DNA of 64,000 bases. It comes from Alphaproteobacteria bacterium (GTDB lineage Bacteria; Pseudomonadota; Alphaproteobacteria; CACIAM-22H2). The stretch covers positions 437,724 through 501,723 of the forward strand of contig JAFKFM010000006.1 in the NCBI GenBank assembly GCA_017308135.1. The letters are read 5' to 3'. Below, in pieces: positions 8,661 to 17,325 of this stretch; the first letter of the stretch is position 1; every line of letters starts with the position of its first letter. The translations under genes and the position numbers were made by a program. The notes beneath the pieces are model-generated. The model saw only the letters and a list, made by a program, of their open reading frames with translations, was not told the origin of the DNA and did no database searches.

Positions 8661-9187
8661 CGCTTGCGCCGCAGCAGCACATAGAACGCGCCGCCGCCGC
8701 CATGGCCGCGCGCGGCGGTGACGATGCGCAAGATGCGCGACGCATAGGGCCCCGCCATCAGCCATTCGGGCATCTGCCGTTTGAGCACGCCGTCCCCGCC
8801 CTTGCCCTTGCCGGTGACGACCAGCAACACGCGCGAGGCTTGGTTCACATGCCGTCCGACGAAGCGATCGAGCGTCGTATGCGCTTGCGCTTGCGTCATG
8901 CCGTGCAGATCGATCGTCGCGTCGATGTCCAACAATCCGCGCGTGAGTTTGCGTTCGGTCGAACCGTCGAGCCCCGGCACTTGCGGCTTCGGTGCGGCGG
9001 CGGGCTTGGGCGATGGCGGCAGCCCGCGCGGCGCTTTCGCCGTGTAGAGGATCGGCTTCTCGACGACGGGCGCAACGACTTGTGCGGGCTTCGGCACGGC
9101 CCGCGCGCGACGCTTGGCCTTCAAGGGCTTCACGTCGCGCATCGAGGCTTCGAACAGATGCGCGTCGGGGACGATCGCCTTGCGCAT
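8657..9187 (-). CDS. Smr/MutS2-domain endonuclease-like protein
   Basis: 176 aa. A basic, Pro/Ala-rich N-terminal half (residues 15-80) leads into a C-terminal Smr domain: 'IDLHGMTQAQAHTTLDRF' (the conserved D-x-H-G-x-x motif), 'LLVVTGKGKG' and 'TAARGHGGGGAFYVLLRR'. Smr domains nick or bind branched DNA or act on stalled ribosome mRNA. In alphaproteobacteria the gene commonly follows mltA and the Tim44-like gene; here an LldD-like gene, a LysR gene and a GST gene separate them, so the usual order is interrupted. Confidence 0.9.
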   Translation of the reverse strand: MRKAIVPDAHLFEASMRDVKPLKAKRRARAVPKPAQVVAPVVEKPILYTAKAPRGLPPSPKPAAAPKPQVPGLDGSTERKLTRGLLDIDATIDLHGMTQAQAHTTLDRFVGRHVNQASRVLLVVTGKGKGGDGVLKRQMPEWLMAGPYASRILRIVTAARGHGGGGAFYVLLRRKR

Positions 9188-9198
9188 CCGTCCTGTAC

Positions 9199-10371
9199 CT
9201 AATGCCGCAGGCCGAGTTCGCGCTGCGCGTCCTTGCGCACGATCAGATCGCCCCGATCCAGCGTGCGCACATCGGTCTTGCCGCAAAACGCCATGGTGAT
9301 GTCGAGTTCCTTGCGGATGATCTCCAGCGCCTTGGTGACACCCGCCTCGCCCATCGCGCCCAGGCCGTACAAGAACGCGCGGCCGATGTAGGTGCCCTTC
9401 GCGCCGATGGCGATGGCTTTCAGCACATCTTGGCCCGTGCGAATGCCGCCATCCATATGGACTTCAATCTTGTCGCCCACCGCATCGACGATCGGGGCGA
9501 GCGCTGCGATCGACGAAATCGCACCGTCGAGCTGGCGCCCGCCGTGGTTCGACACGATCAATGCGTCGGCCCCCGACGCGGCGGCGAGCTTGGCGTCTTC
9601 GATATCTTGAATGCCCTTCAAGATCAGCTTGCCGCCCCAGCGTTCCTTGACCCAGGCGACGTCGGCCCAATTCAGGGTCGGATCGAACTGGCCCGCCGTC
9701 CACGACGACAGCGACGATACGTCTTCGACGCCCGTCACATGGCCGACGATATTGCCGAAGAAGCGGCGCTTGGTGCCGAGCATGCCCAGGCACCAGCGCG
9801 GCTTGAAGGCGAGATTGATCATGTTGGCGAGCGTAGGCTTGGGCGGTGCGGACAAGCCGTTCTTCAAATCCTTATGGCGCTGTCCGAGGATTTGCAGATC
9901 GAGCGTCAGCACCAGCGCCGAGCATTTCGCCGCTTTGGCGCGGTCGATCAGCCGTTCCATGAATTTGCGGTCGCGCAGCATGTAAAGCTGGAACCAGAAC
10001 GGCTTGTCGGTGTTCTGCGCGATGTCTTCGATCGAGCAGATGCTCATCGTCGACAGCGTGAACGGCACGCCGAATTTCGCCGCGGCGCGCGCCGCCAGGA
10101 TTTCGCCGTCGGCATGCTGCATGCCGGTCAGGCCCGTGGGCGCCAGCGCCACCGGCATCGACACGTCCTGGCCGATCATCTGCGTCTTCAAGCTGCGGCC
10201 GTCCATGTTGACGGCGACGCGCTGGCGCAGGCGGATCTTGGCGAAATCCGACGTGTTCTCCCGATACGTCTGCTCGGTCCAGGAACCCGAATCCGCATAG
10301 TCGTAGAACATGCGCGGGACGCGACGTTGGGCCAGGCGTCGCAGATCTTCGATCGTGGTGATGACGGGCAT
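9199..10371 (-). CDS. FMN-dependent alpha-hydroxy-acid dehydrogenase (lactate dehydrogenase-like)
   Basis: 390 aa. A flavin barrel of the LldD/glycolate oxidase family. Visible signatures: N-terminal 'PRMFYDYADSGSWTE', FMN-site 'LALTPTG'-type strand (here 'MPVALAPTGLTGM'), the catalytic His-Gly-Gly-Arg 'SNHGGRQLDG', and 'VHMDGGIRTGQDVLKA' with 'AKGTYIGRAFLYGLGAMG'. It probably oxidises L-lactate or another 2-hydroxy acid, passing electrons to the respiratory chain or O2. ATG 10371 is preceded by AGAGGAA. The LysR gene lies just upstream on the same strand. Confidence 0.92.
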   Translation of the reverse strand: MPVITTIEDLRRLAQRRVPRMFYDYADSGSWTEQTYRENTSDFAKIRLRQRVAVNMDGRSLKTQMIGQDVSMPVALAPTGLTGMQHADGEILAARAAAKFGVPFTLSTMSICSIEDIAQNTDKPFWFQLYMLRDRKFMERLIDRAKAAKCSALVLTLDLQILGQRHKDLKNGLSAPPKPTLANMINLAFKPRWCLGMLGTKRRFFGNIVGHVTGVEDVSSLSSWTAGQFDPTLNWADVAWVKERWGGKLILKGIQDIEDAKLAAASGADALIVSNHGGRQLDGAISSIAALAPIVDAVGDKIEVHMDGGIRTGQDVLKAIAIGAKGTYIGRAFLYGLGAMGEAGVTKALEIIRKELDITMAFCGKTDVRTLDRGDLIVRKDAQRELGLRH

Positions 10372-10411
10372 TTCGGGGTTCCTCTTTTCCGGGCGGAGAA
10401 TGCCCAGCGCG

Positions 10412-11305
10412 CTACGCCGATGCAACCCAATCGGCGAAGGCCGCCACGCGCGCGTCCTTGGCCGCCGCTTTGGGATGGACGACCCAATAAGCGAAGCCCG
10501 AGGGCAGTTCCAGATCGAACAGCTTCACGATCCGCCCTAAGGCGAGATCGTCGGCCAGCGGCACCGATCGTCCGATCCCCACACCATGACCCAAGCGTAC
10601 GGCCTGAAAAATCGCGCTGCTGTCCATGAAGCCGGGCCCGCGCTGCGCCAAGGCGCGCGGCAGGCCCAGCAGATCGAGCCACGGTTCCCAGGCGAGACGC
10701 GGTTCGCTGCGCCCGGCACTCGTGTCGTGAATCAGCGTCGCGCGCGTGAGATCGGCCGGGCGGCGCAAACCAGGTTTGCCCGCCACGAGCGACGGGGCGG
10801 CGGCCAAGAACAATGTCTCGCGTGACAACAGCCGCGATGCAAAACCCGCCGGGGCCGTCTTCGCGTAACGGACCGCAAGGTCGACGCCATCGCGCGCGAA
10901 ATCGACCGTCGCGATTTCGGAGCGTATGTGCACGTCGATCTCGGGGTAAAGCCGCCGAAACGAGGGTAGGCGCGGCACCAGCCAGTTGGTCGCGAAATTC
11001 GGCAGCACCGATACGACGATGCGGCCCGCGCGCGGCCGTGCCCCCAGCCCGCGCGTCGCTTCGGCCAAGCGATCGAACCCGTCGCGCAATCCCGGCAGAT
11101 AGGCGCTGCCCGCATCGGTCAACGCCACGCCGCGCGCGTGGCGACGGAACAACGCGACCCCCAGCCCGGCTTCGAGCTGCGCCACTTGCTGGCTGATCGC
11201 GGCGGGTGTCACGGCCAATTCGCGCGCGGCCGCCTTGAACCCGCCCAAGCGTGCGGCGGCTTCGAAGGCGCGCAACGCGCCCAAAGGCGGCAATCGGCGA
11301 GACAT
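10412..11305 (-). CDS. LysR-type regulator, GcvA-like
   Basis: 297 aa. N-terminal winged HTH 'LGALRAFEAAARLGGFKAA', 'AAISQQVAQLEAGLGVALF', then a periplasmic-binding-like effector domain from about residue 90. 'LPPLGALRAFEAAAR' at the N-terminus is the style of the GcvA branch. It is divergent from the GST gene (68-base gap) and upstream of the hydroxy-acid dehydrogenase gene on the same strand, so either could be a target. The effector is unknown. Confidence 0.9.
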   Translation of the reverse strand: MSRRLPPLGALRAFEAAARLGGFKAAARELAVTPAAISQQVAQLEAGLGVALFRRHARGVALTDAGSAYLPGLRDGFDRLAEATRGLGARPRAGRIVVSVLPNFATNWLVPRLPSFRRLYPEIDVHIRSEIATVDFARDGVDLAVRYAKTAPAGFASRLLSRETLFLAAAPSLVAGKPGLRRPADLTRATLIHDTSAGRSEPRLAWEPWLDLLGLPRALAQRGPGFMDSSAIFQAVRLGHGVGIGRSVPLADDLALGRIVKLFDLELPSGFAYWVVHPKAAAKDARVAAFADWVASA

Positions 11306-11373
11306 AGCGGTGCTTAGCCTTGGCTTCGAATTACCCGGTTGCGGGCGGCGTTGGTCCGTCTATACCGGAGGGC

Positions 11374-11979
11374 ATGACCGTGCTCTACGACAATCTTTCC
11401 TCGGGCAACGCCTATAAGGTGCGGTTGATGCTGCACAAGCGGGGCTTGCCCTATACGCGCATCGAAATGGATATCGACACGGGCGCCACGCGCCGTCCCG
11501 ATTTCCTCGCCCTCAATCCCGACGGGCGTGTGCCCCTGCTGGTGCTCGACGACGGCACCAAGCTGCCGGAATCCAACGCGATCCTCGCGTTTCTTGCCAA
11601 GGGCACCGATCTGTTGCCCGAGAACGCCGCCGATTTCGCGCAGGTACTGCGTTGGCTGTTCTGGGAGCAGTACAGCCACGAGCCGAATATCGCGACCGTG
11701 CGTTATTGGATCACGCACAAGGTCGAGATGACGCCGTATCGCAAACTGGCGATCGAGGATAAACGCGCGCGCGGCGTCGCGGCTTTGGGCGTGATGGAAA
11801 CGCATCTCGCCGCGAACGAATTCTTCGCCGCCGGGCGCTTCACGATCGCCGACATCGCGCTTTATGCCTATACGCATGTCGCCGAAGAAGGCGGGTTCGA
11901 TCTATCACCCTACCCCGCCCTTCGCGCGTGGCTGGCGCGCGTCGCCGCGCAGCCGCGCCATATTCCGATCACGGCTTAG
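11374..11979 (+). CDS. Glutathione S-transferase family protein
   Basis: 201 aa. N-terminal thioredoxin-like domain: 'LYDNLSSGNAYKVRLMLHK' with Ser in the catalytic loop, 'NPDGRVPLLVLDDG' (cis-Pro) and 'LPESNAILAFLA' (glutathione gamma-Glu binding). The C-terminal helical domain includes 'FTIADIALYAYTHVAEEGGFDL'. ATG 11374 has CGGAGGG just before it. The gene is divergent from the LysR regulator, a layout typical for a regulator and its target. Confidence 0.9.
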   Translation: MTVLYDNLSSGNAYKVRLMLHKRGLPYTRIEMDIDTGATRRPDFLALNPDGRVPLLVLDDGTKLPESNAILAFLAKGTDLLPENAADFAQVLRWLFWEQYSHEPNIATVRYWITHKVEMTPYRKLAIEDKRARGVAALGVMETHLAANEFFAAGRFTIADIALYAYTHVAEEGGFDLSPYPALRAWLARVAAQPRHIPITA

Positions 11980-11988
11980 AAACGCTTC

Positions 11989-12068
11989 CGTCATCCCGGG
12001 CAAGCCGGCGCGGCAGCGCCGGTGCGACCCGGGATCCCGGCTCTCGCTCACGCTCGGCCGGGATGACG
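11989..12068. repeat. REP-like palindromic element between convergent genes
   Basis: Ends are an 11-bp perfect inverted repeat: CGTCATCCCGG at 11989-11999 and CCGGGATGACG at 12058-12068. Inside is a further stem, CCGGCGC/GCGCCGG, plus overlapping CCCGGGATCCCGG palindromes. This 'GTCATCCCGG...CCGGGATGAC' layout resembles small intergenic repeats scattered in many alphaproteobacterial genomes. It fills the gap between the convergent GST and mltA ends and may also act as a terminator or mRNA stabiliser. I see no second copy in this window. Confidence 0.7.
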
Positions 12069-12073
12069 AAATG

Positions 12074-13258
12074 TCAGGAACCGCGCATACGCCGTTCGGC
12101 GATCGCTTGCGGCAAGAGCAGCCAATAGCGGCCGGGCGAGCGCATTTTGCCCGCACGTTCGGCGGCGTCCGCCCCCGCGCCCCAGAACACATCGCCGCGC
12201 ACGGCGCCGCGAATGGCGCCGCCGGTATCCTGCGCCATCATCATCCGGCGGATGCGTGTGCCAGGCGTCAGCGGGTCTTCGGCATCGAGCCAGAGCGGCA
12301 ATCCCATCGCGATCAGGGACCGGTCGACGGCCAGCGAACGGCCGGGCGTGAGGGCGACACCTTCCGCCCCCAGCGGCCCGTCGCCGTCGAGCACGCGGAA
12401 GAACACGTAAGACGGGTTCGTTTCCATCACCGCACGTGCCTCGGCCGGGTTGGCGCTGAGCCAGGCGCGGATCGACTGCATCGATACGGTTTCGCGCGTC
12501 AGCGCACCGCGTTCGATCAGCGTGCGGCCGATCGCGACATAAGGCTGGCCGTTTTGCGCGGCATAGCCCAAGCGCAATACGCGGCCATCCGGCAGCACGA
12601 CGCGGCCGGAGCCCTGGATTTCCAGAAAGAACGCATCGACCGGATCGTCGACCCAGACGAGCACCTCGGCGCGGTTGTCGATCGCACCTTGATTGATGCC
12701 CGCACGCGCGGGATAAGGCCGGAGATTGCCGTTCACCACATTGCCCGCGATGCGCTGGCCGCGCAGCTCCGGCCGGAACTCGCCCAGATCGACCATCACC
12801 AGATCGGCGGGGCGGGCGCGCAGCGGAATCGTGTAGGCGCCCGTGCGGGTCTGCGAGCCACGCAATTCCGGCTCGTAATAGCCCGTGAAAAGGCCATCGG
12901 GCCCGGCGGCTTCGTCCGACGCGAGGAACGGCCGGAACGCGGATTCGAGGAAACGCTTGGCCGCCACATGGTCGCCCATCGGGATCGCGGCGGCTTGCGC
13001 ACACGGCGCACGCCAATCGGCGGCGCGCCCGCCCAACCCCGTTTCGCGATCATCGGGCAAGCGCGCGAGCCTTGCACAGGTGCGCGCAAACGCGGACAGG
13101 AATTCGGCGTGGCGGTCTTCGGCCCAGCCCGGCAGATCCGCGAACGAGGCCGCTGCCAGCGCCAATTTCGGCAACGGCGGGGCGGCGGGCGGCGGGGCTT
13201 CGCGCGGCGCGCAAGCGGCCAACGCCGCCAATGCGAGCGCCGCGACGAAACGCTTCAA
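12074..13258 (-). CDS. mltA: Membrane-bound lytic murein transglycosylase A
   Basis: 394 aa with a TTG start at 13258, adjacent to the upstream stop codon; no ATG gives a sensible signal peptide. Signal sequence with lipobox 'ALAAC' (C16). The MltA domain is seen at 'GLFTGYYEPELRGS', 'DDPVDAFFLEIQGSGRV', 'NPSYVFF', and the 3D domain at 'AQDTGGAIRGAVRGDVFWG' with the catalytic Asp. It cleaves peptidoglycan to 1,6-anhydromuropeptides from the outer membrane. Co-transcribed behind the Tim44-like gene, which is the common alphaproteobacterial pairing. Confidence 0.93.
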   Translation of the reverse strand: MKRFVAALALAALAACAPREAPPPAAPPLPKLALAAASFADLPGWAEDRHAEFLSAFARTCARLARLPDDRETGLGGRAADWRAPCAQAAAIPMGDHVAAKRFLESAFRPFLASDEAAGPDGLFTGYYEPELRGSQTRTGAYTIPLRARPADLVMVDLGEFRPELRGQRIAGNVVNGNLRPYPARAGINQGAIDNRAEVLVWVDDPVDAFFLEIQGSGRVVLPDGRVLRLGYAAQNGQPYVAIGRTLIERGALTRETVSMQSIRAWLSANPAEARAVMETNPSYVFFRVLDGDGPLGAEGVALTPGRSLAVDRSLIAMGLPLWLDAEDPLTPGTRIRRMMMAQDTGGAIRGAVRGDVFWGAGADAAERAGKMRSPGRYWLLLPQAIAERRMRGS

Positions 13259-13260
13259 GG

Positions 13261-13974
13261 TCAGGCCGGCTCTTCGGTGCGGACCAGGATCCAGTTCGGA
13301 TCGCGGTTGCCGGTGTCGCGCTGGAAGGTCCATTGATCGGTGAGGCGCAGCACCTTTGCGGCATCGCCATCGACCACGTTGCCGTCGGCGTCGCGCGTCA
13401 CGTTGACCTGTTCGGAGATGAACCGCACCGTGACCAGCGCGTTGCGGCCTTCCATCGTGGCGCCGACGATCTCGGCCGAGCGGATGCCGACCAGCGTCGT
13501 CTCGCGCGTTTCCTTCGCGGCGATGCGGTCCTTGATCGCGGTCTCGAAACCCTTGAACACATCGGCGGCAAGCAATGGCTTCAGCGTCGCCGTATCGCCT
13601 TGCGCGAAGGCGGTGACGATCATTTCGAACGCCGCCTTGGCGCCGCCCACGAACCCGGCCGCGTCGAAATCGCGGTCGGCGCGGCGGATATCGTCGATGC
13701 CCTTGCGCAGTTCCGGATTGCCGGTCGTATCGATGCCGGCGGTTTCGTTCGCGGTCTCGGCGGTCGGCTCGGCCGATTTCGGCGCGCCGGGGAATTGGGT
13801 CACGTTGTCGGGCACCTGCTCGGCGCGCTCCATCGTGCGCTCGGGCGGGCGGGCGCGCCAACGCTCGGCATCCTCCGCCCCGTTGCGACGGCCCAAGACC
13901 GAACGCAGACGCAAGATCAGAAACCCGGCGACGGCGGCGAATAGCACGATATCCAGAAAAGCCATGTCGCCCAT
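13261..13974 (-). CDS. Tim44-like domain protein
   Basis: 237 aa. One N-terminal membrane helix (about residues 6-24), a charged low-complexity linker rich in Glu/Arg/Pro (30-85), then a Tim44/NTF2-like domain: 'FVGGAKAAFEMIVTAFAQGD', 'LKPLLAADVFKGFETAIKDR' and a C-terminal 'DQWTFQRDTGNRDPNWILVRT'. Bacterial relatives are anchored to the inner membrane by the helix and are thought to support membrane protein biogenesis. ATG 13974 fits the AGAGGA spaced 12 bases upstream better than the internal ATG at 13965. Confidence 0.9.
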   Translation of the reverse strand: MGDMAFLDIVLFAAVAGFLILRLRSVLGRRNGAEDAERWRARPPERTMERAEQVPDNVTQFPGAPKSAEPTAETANETAGIDTTGNPELRKGIDDIRRADRDFDAAGFVGGAKAAFEMIVTAFAQGDTATLKPLLAADVFKGFETAIKDRIAAKETRETTLVGIRSAEIVGATMEGRNALVTVRFISEQVNVTRDADGNVVDGDAAKVLRLTDQWTFQRDTGNRDPNWILVRTEEPA

Positions 13975-14096
13975 CGGCGAAACCGTTCCTCTTTGGGGGG
14001 TGTGAAACTCCCGTTATAAATAGGCCCCTTGAATGCCCGCGACAAGCGGCGATCCCTATTTTCGGCCCCTTTGGGAGAGACCCCCCTTTCGTTCCC

Positions 14097-14636
14097 ATGC
14101 TGTTGATTCGTCACGGACAATCGGAATTCAACGCGGCCTACGCGAAAACCCGTATCGACCCGGGAATCCCCGACCCGCGCTTGACCGAGGAAGGCAAGCG
14201 CCAAGCGCGCGAGGCCGCTGCCGTTTTGGCGGCGCATGGCGTCGAACGATTGCTGGCGAGCCCCTATCGCCGGGCCCTGGAAACCGCGTCGATCATCGCG
14301 CGCGAATTGCGCATCCCCATCGCGGTGGAACCGCTGGTGCGCGAACGCGCGGCGTTCCATTGCGATATCGGCACGCCCACGCCCGAGCTCGTCAAACGCT
14401 TCCCCGAGCTCGATTTCGCCCATCTCGACGAAACCTGGTGGCACGACCACGTGACGCTCGGCGTGGAGGAAAGCGAAGCCCAAATCATCGAGCGCGGGCG
14501 GCGCTTTCGCGAAGCCGCGCGCGGGCTTTCCGGGCGCGACAGGATCGCGGTCGTCTCGCATTGGGGCTTCATCCGCGCGCTGACCGGGATCGAGCCCAAG
14601 AACGGCGAGATCGTGCGCCTCGAATTCGCCGATTGA
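14097..14636 (+). CDS. Histidine phosphatase family protein (copy 1)
   Basis: 179 aa. Opens directly with the catalytic 'LIRHGQSEFNAAY' (RHG motif), has 'LTEEGKRQAREAA', the second arginine at 'LLASPYRRALETA', the acid/base Glu in 'VRERAAFHCD', and 'VVSHWGFIRALTG' with the second catalytic His. Likely a small-molecule or protein phosphatase; the substrate is not predictable. A paralog sits at 34966-35529. It separates the divergent Tim44-like gene from secB. Confidence 0.9.
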   Translation: MLLIRHGQSEFNAAYAKTRIDPGIPDPRLTEEGKRQAREAAAVLAAHGVERLLASPYRRALETASIIARELRIPIAVEPLVRERAAFHCDIGTPTPELVKRFPELDFAHLDETWWHDHVTLGVEESEAQIIERGRRFREAARGLSGRDRIAVVSHWGFIRALTGIEPKNGEIVRLEFAD

Positions 14637-14705
14637 GCCCCCGCTTGAGGCTGCCACGGTTCCCGTGCTACCTCGACCCGGCTTTTTCTCGATAAGGAGA
14701 TGTCC

Positions 14706-15215
14706 ATGACCGACGCGGCTCAAGGCCAGCAAGGCCCGGTGTTCGGCGTTGTCGCCCAGTACCTGAAGGATCTGTCGTTCGAATCGCCGCGCGCACCGGA
14801 CATCTTCCTCAATCAGGACAAGAACCCGCAGGTTTCGGCCGACGTGAAGACCGAAGCCCGCCCGCTTGCCGATGGCGTGTTCGAGGTCGAGCTGCTGATC
14901 GCCGCCAAGGCGATGGCCGGCGACGACGTCGTGTTCCAGATCGAATGCCTCTACGCGGGCGTGTTCCAGGTGCAGGGCGTGCCCGAGCAGCATATGGGCC
15001 CGTTCCTGCTGATCGAATGCCCGCGCATGCTGTTCCCGTTCGCGCGCAACGTCGTCGCCGACGCGACGCGCGAAGGCGGCTTCCCACCGCTGATGCTGCA
15101 GCCCGTCGATTTCGTCGAGATCTATCGCCGCCGCGCCGAAGCGCAAGCCGCGGCGGGCAATCCGCCCGCCCCGTCGGCACAAGGCCCGACGTCGAAGATC
15201 ATCCTGCCGAACTGA
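14706..15215 (+). CDS. secB: Protein-export chaperone SecB
   Basis: 169 aa from ATG 14706. AAGGAG at 14694-14699 touches an earlier ATG at 14700 but is ideally spaced (6 bases) from the one at 14706, which decides the start. Family motifs: 'FGVVAQYLKDLSFESPRAP', 'ECLYAGVFQVQGVPEQ', 'LLIECPRMLFPFARNVV', 'GGFPPLMLQPVDF'. SecB holds preproteins unfolded and hands them to SecA. The C-terminus has a Pro/Ala-rich tail. The stop codon forms part of a 9-bp hairpin shared with convergent dnaQ. Confidence 0.96.
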   Translation: MTDAAQGQQGPVFGVVAQYLKDLSFESPRAPDIFLNQDKNPQVSADVKTEARPLADGVFEVELLIAAKAMAGDDVVFQIECLYAGVFQVQGVPEQHMGPFLLIECPRMLFPFARNVVADATREGGFPPLMLQPVDFVEIYRRRAEAQAAAGNPPAPSAQGPTSKIILPN

Positions 15216-15233
15216 CGCGCGCTTCGCGCGTCA
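15213..15233. terminator. Hairpin made from the two convergent stop codons of secB and dnaQ
   Basis: TGACGCGCG at 15213-15221 and CGCGCGTCA at 15225-15233 form a 9-bp stem with a 3-base loop. The TGA that begins each arm, read on its own strand, is the stop codon of secB (plus) or dnaQ (minus). There is no T run on either side, so termination strength is uncertain. Confidence 0.55.
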
Positions 15234-15899
15234 ATTCATCCAGACCGGCGCTTTGAGCTTGGCGAGGGCCGCCGCATGCGCGGCGAGCTCCGCCTCGCTC
15301 GGCGCGTGCGGGCGCGCGGGCCGCGCCACGCGCTTGACCGCCACGGCGGCTTCGATCGCAGTCTTCTGCGCGCCGAATTCCATGCCCGATTGCCGGCCGC
15401 CGATCAGTTCGAGATAGACCTTCGCCAGCAGATCGGCGTCGAGCAGCGCGCCGTGCAGCGTGCGATGCGTGTTGTCGATTTCGAAGCGTTTGCACAGCGC
15501 GTCGAGCGACGCAGGCGAGCCCGGAAATTTCTGGCGCGCCATGCGCACCGTATCGATCGCGCGCGACATCGGCATTTTCTCGAACCCCAAACGCGCGAAC
15601 TCGGCGTTGAGGAAGCCCATGTCGAATTCGGCGTTGTGGATCACGAATTTCGCGTCGCCGGCGAATTCGATGAACTCGGCGGCGATCTCGGCGAAGACGG
15701 GCTCCTTGGCCACGCGCTCGTTCGTGATGCCGTGCACGTTGGTCGCTTCGGCCGGGATATCCATTTCCGGATTGATGTATTTGTGGAAATGGCGGCCGGT
15801 CGGCACGTGGTTCATCAATTCGATCGCACCGATTTCGACGATGCGGTTTTTCGACGGATCGAGGCCGGTGGTTTCGGTATCGAGAACGATTTCGCGCAT
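15231..15899 (-). CDS. dnaQ: DNA polymerase III epsilon subunit (3'-5' exonuclease)
   Basis: 222 aa. Proofreading subunit of the replicative polymerase. DEDDh exonuclease motifs: ExoI '[12 protein letters not shown]', ExoII '[14 protein letters not shown]', ExoIII '[18 protein letters not shown]' with the catalytic His and Asp. The C-terminal Ala-rich tail after residue 185 is the usual polymerase-binding extension. ATG 15899 was chosen by alignment with the family N-terminus ('[12 protein letters not shown]'). Five bases separate it from the coaE stop. Confidence 0.96.
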   Translation of the reverse strand: MREIVLDTETTGLDPSKNRIVEIGAIELMNHVPTGRHFHKYINPEMDIPAEATNVHGITNERVAKEPVFAEIAAEFIEFAGDAKFVIHNAEFDMGFLNAEFARLGFEKMPMSRAIDTVRMARQKFPGSPASLDALCKRFEIDNTHRTLHGALLDADLLAKVYLELIGGRQSGMEFGAQKTAIEAAVAVKRVARPARPHAPSEAELAAHAAALAKLKAPVWMN

Positions 15900-15904
15900 A
15901 TGAA

Positions 15905-16489
15905 TCAGCCCGTCATTCGGATCGCGCGTTTGAGCGCGCGCAAGGTGGGAAGATAGCCCAACGCCGTGACCGCGACGATATCCGCGCGGCGGCGTTTTTC
16001 GGAATCCGGCATTTGGCGGGCGAGGATGCCCGCAAGTTTTTCGTTGGTCATGCCCGGCCGCGAAAACGCGCGCTGGCGCTGGATCGCGGGCGACGCGCTG
16101 ACCACGACGACAGCGTCGCAAACCGCGTCGAGTCCGGTTTCGTACAGCAACGGCACATCGAGCACGACGCGCTTGGTGTGGCGGCGGCGATGCTGGTCGA
16201 GAAACGCTTTCATATCCTGGCGCGCGAGCGGATGCAGAATCGCTTCGAGATGGGCGAGCGCCGTCGGATCGGCAAAAACTTTGGCGCCGAGTTTGCGCCG
16301 GTCCACCGCCCCGTCGACGATCGCATCGGGGAACAGCTTCGCGACGGGCGTCACGCCCGCTCCGCCTTTGGCTAACAGGCGATGGATCGTCGCGTCGGAA
16401 TCGCGCACGGGCAGCCCCAAGCGCCGGAACATCTTCGCGGCCACCGACTTGCCCATTGCGATGGAGCCCGTCAGGCCGATGATTTTCAT
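15905..16489 (-). CDS. coaE: Dephospho-CoA kinase
   Basis: 194 aa. Final step of coenzyme A synthesis: ATP-dependent phosphorylation of the 3'-OH of dephospho-CoA. P-loop '[17 protein letters not shown]', where most family members have G-G-I-A-S-G-K-S; the substitutions keep the G-K-S core. '[13 protein letters not shown]' (substrate Asp), '[12 protein letters not shown]' and '[14 protein letters not shown]' are typical. Start overlaps the aroE stop (ATGA), so it is translationally coupled in the aroE-coaE-dnaQ run. Confidence 0.94.
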   Translation of the reverse strand: MKIIGLTGSIAMGKSVAAKMFRRLGLPVRDSDATIHRLLAKGGAGVTPVAKLFPDAIVDGAVDRRKLGAKVFADPTALAHLEAILHPLARQDMKAFLDQHRRRHTKRVVLDVPLLYETGLDAVCDAVVVVSASPAIQRQRAFSRPGMTNEKLAGILARQMPDSEKRRRADIVAVTALGYLPTLRALKRAIRMTG

Positions 16490-17325
16490 TTGATGCCTTC
16501 GCCCACGAACGCGCGCAGTTCGGGCGTCACGTCGGGCATCGTGCCGAACCACGCGGCGAAACCCGGGCGGCCCTGGTGCAGCAACATGCCAAGCCCGTCG
16601 ACGGTTTTAAGGCCGCGCTTGCGGGCTTGGGCGAGAAGCGGCGTTTCGAGCGGCACATAGACCAGATCGTTCACGACGGCGTCGGCCGGCAAGCCCGCGA
16701 GATCGATATCGAGGGCCGGTTGTCCATCCATACCTTGCGTGGTCGTATTGACCAGCAAGCCCGCCTTGTCGAGCGCGGTTTCGCGCGCCGCCCAATCGAC
16801 GACGCGGATTTTGGGCCCGAATTCCTTGGCGAGATTGTCGGCCCGCGCGCGCGTGCGATTGGCGAGGCGGATTTCCGGCACGCCGGCATCGAGCAAGCCG
16901 ACCAGGATCGCACGGGCCGCGCCGCCGGCCCCCAGCACGACCGCCGGCCGATCCTTGCGCCAATCCGGCGCGGACTGCGTCAGATGCGCGCCGAAGCCGA
17001 ACGCGTCGGTATTGCGCGCTTCGATTTTGCCGTCGGCATGGAAGATCAGCGTATTCGCCGCCCCGATGCGCTTGGCGCTGGCGTCGACGATATCGGCGAG
17101 TTTCAACGCCGCTTCCTTATGCGGCACGGTGACATTGGCGCCGGCGAAGCCGAGTTTCGGCAAAGCGCGCACCGCCGCGTCGAAATCCTCGGGCTTCACG
17201 GCGAGCGGCACATAGGCCGCGTCGATGCCGTAATGCTTCGCCCAGAAGCCATGCAGACGCGGCGAGCGCGAATGCTTGACCGGCCAGCCGATCACGCCCG
17301 CAAGCTTTGTGCTGCCCTTGATCAT
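16486..17325 (-). CDS. aroE: Shikimate dehydrogenase
   Basis: 279 aa. Reduces 3-dehydroshikimate with NADPH. Shikimate-binding '[16 protein letters not shown]' and catalytic Lys/Asp in '[11 protein letters not shown]' and '[11 protein letters not shown]' are present. The NADP site is '[13 protein letters not shown]' followed by '[13 protein letters not shown]' (NRTxxR, NADP-type). The end '[17 protein letters not shown]' is the conserved C-terminal Gln motif. It overlaps maf upstream by 4 bases. Confidence 0.96.
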   Translation of the reverse strand: MIKGSTKLAGVIGWPVKHSRSPRLHGFWAKHYGIDAAYVPLAVKPEDFDAAVRALPKLGFAGANVTVPHKEAALKLADIVDASAKRIGAANTLIFHADGKIEARNTDAFGFGAHLTQSAPDWRKDRPAVVLGAGGAARAILVGLLDAGVPEIRLANRTRARADNLAKEFGPKIRVVDWAARETALDKAGLLVNTTTQGMDGQPALDIDLAGLPADAVVNDLVYVPLETPLLAQARKRGLKTVDGLGMLLHQGRPGFAAWFGTMPDVTPELRAFVGEGIK

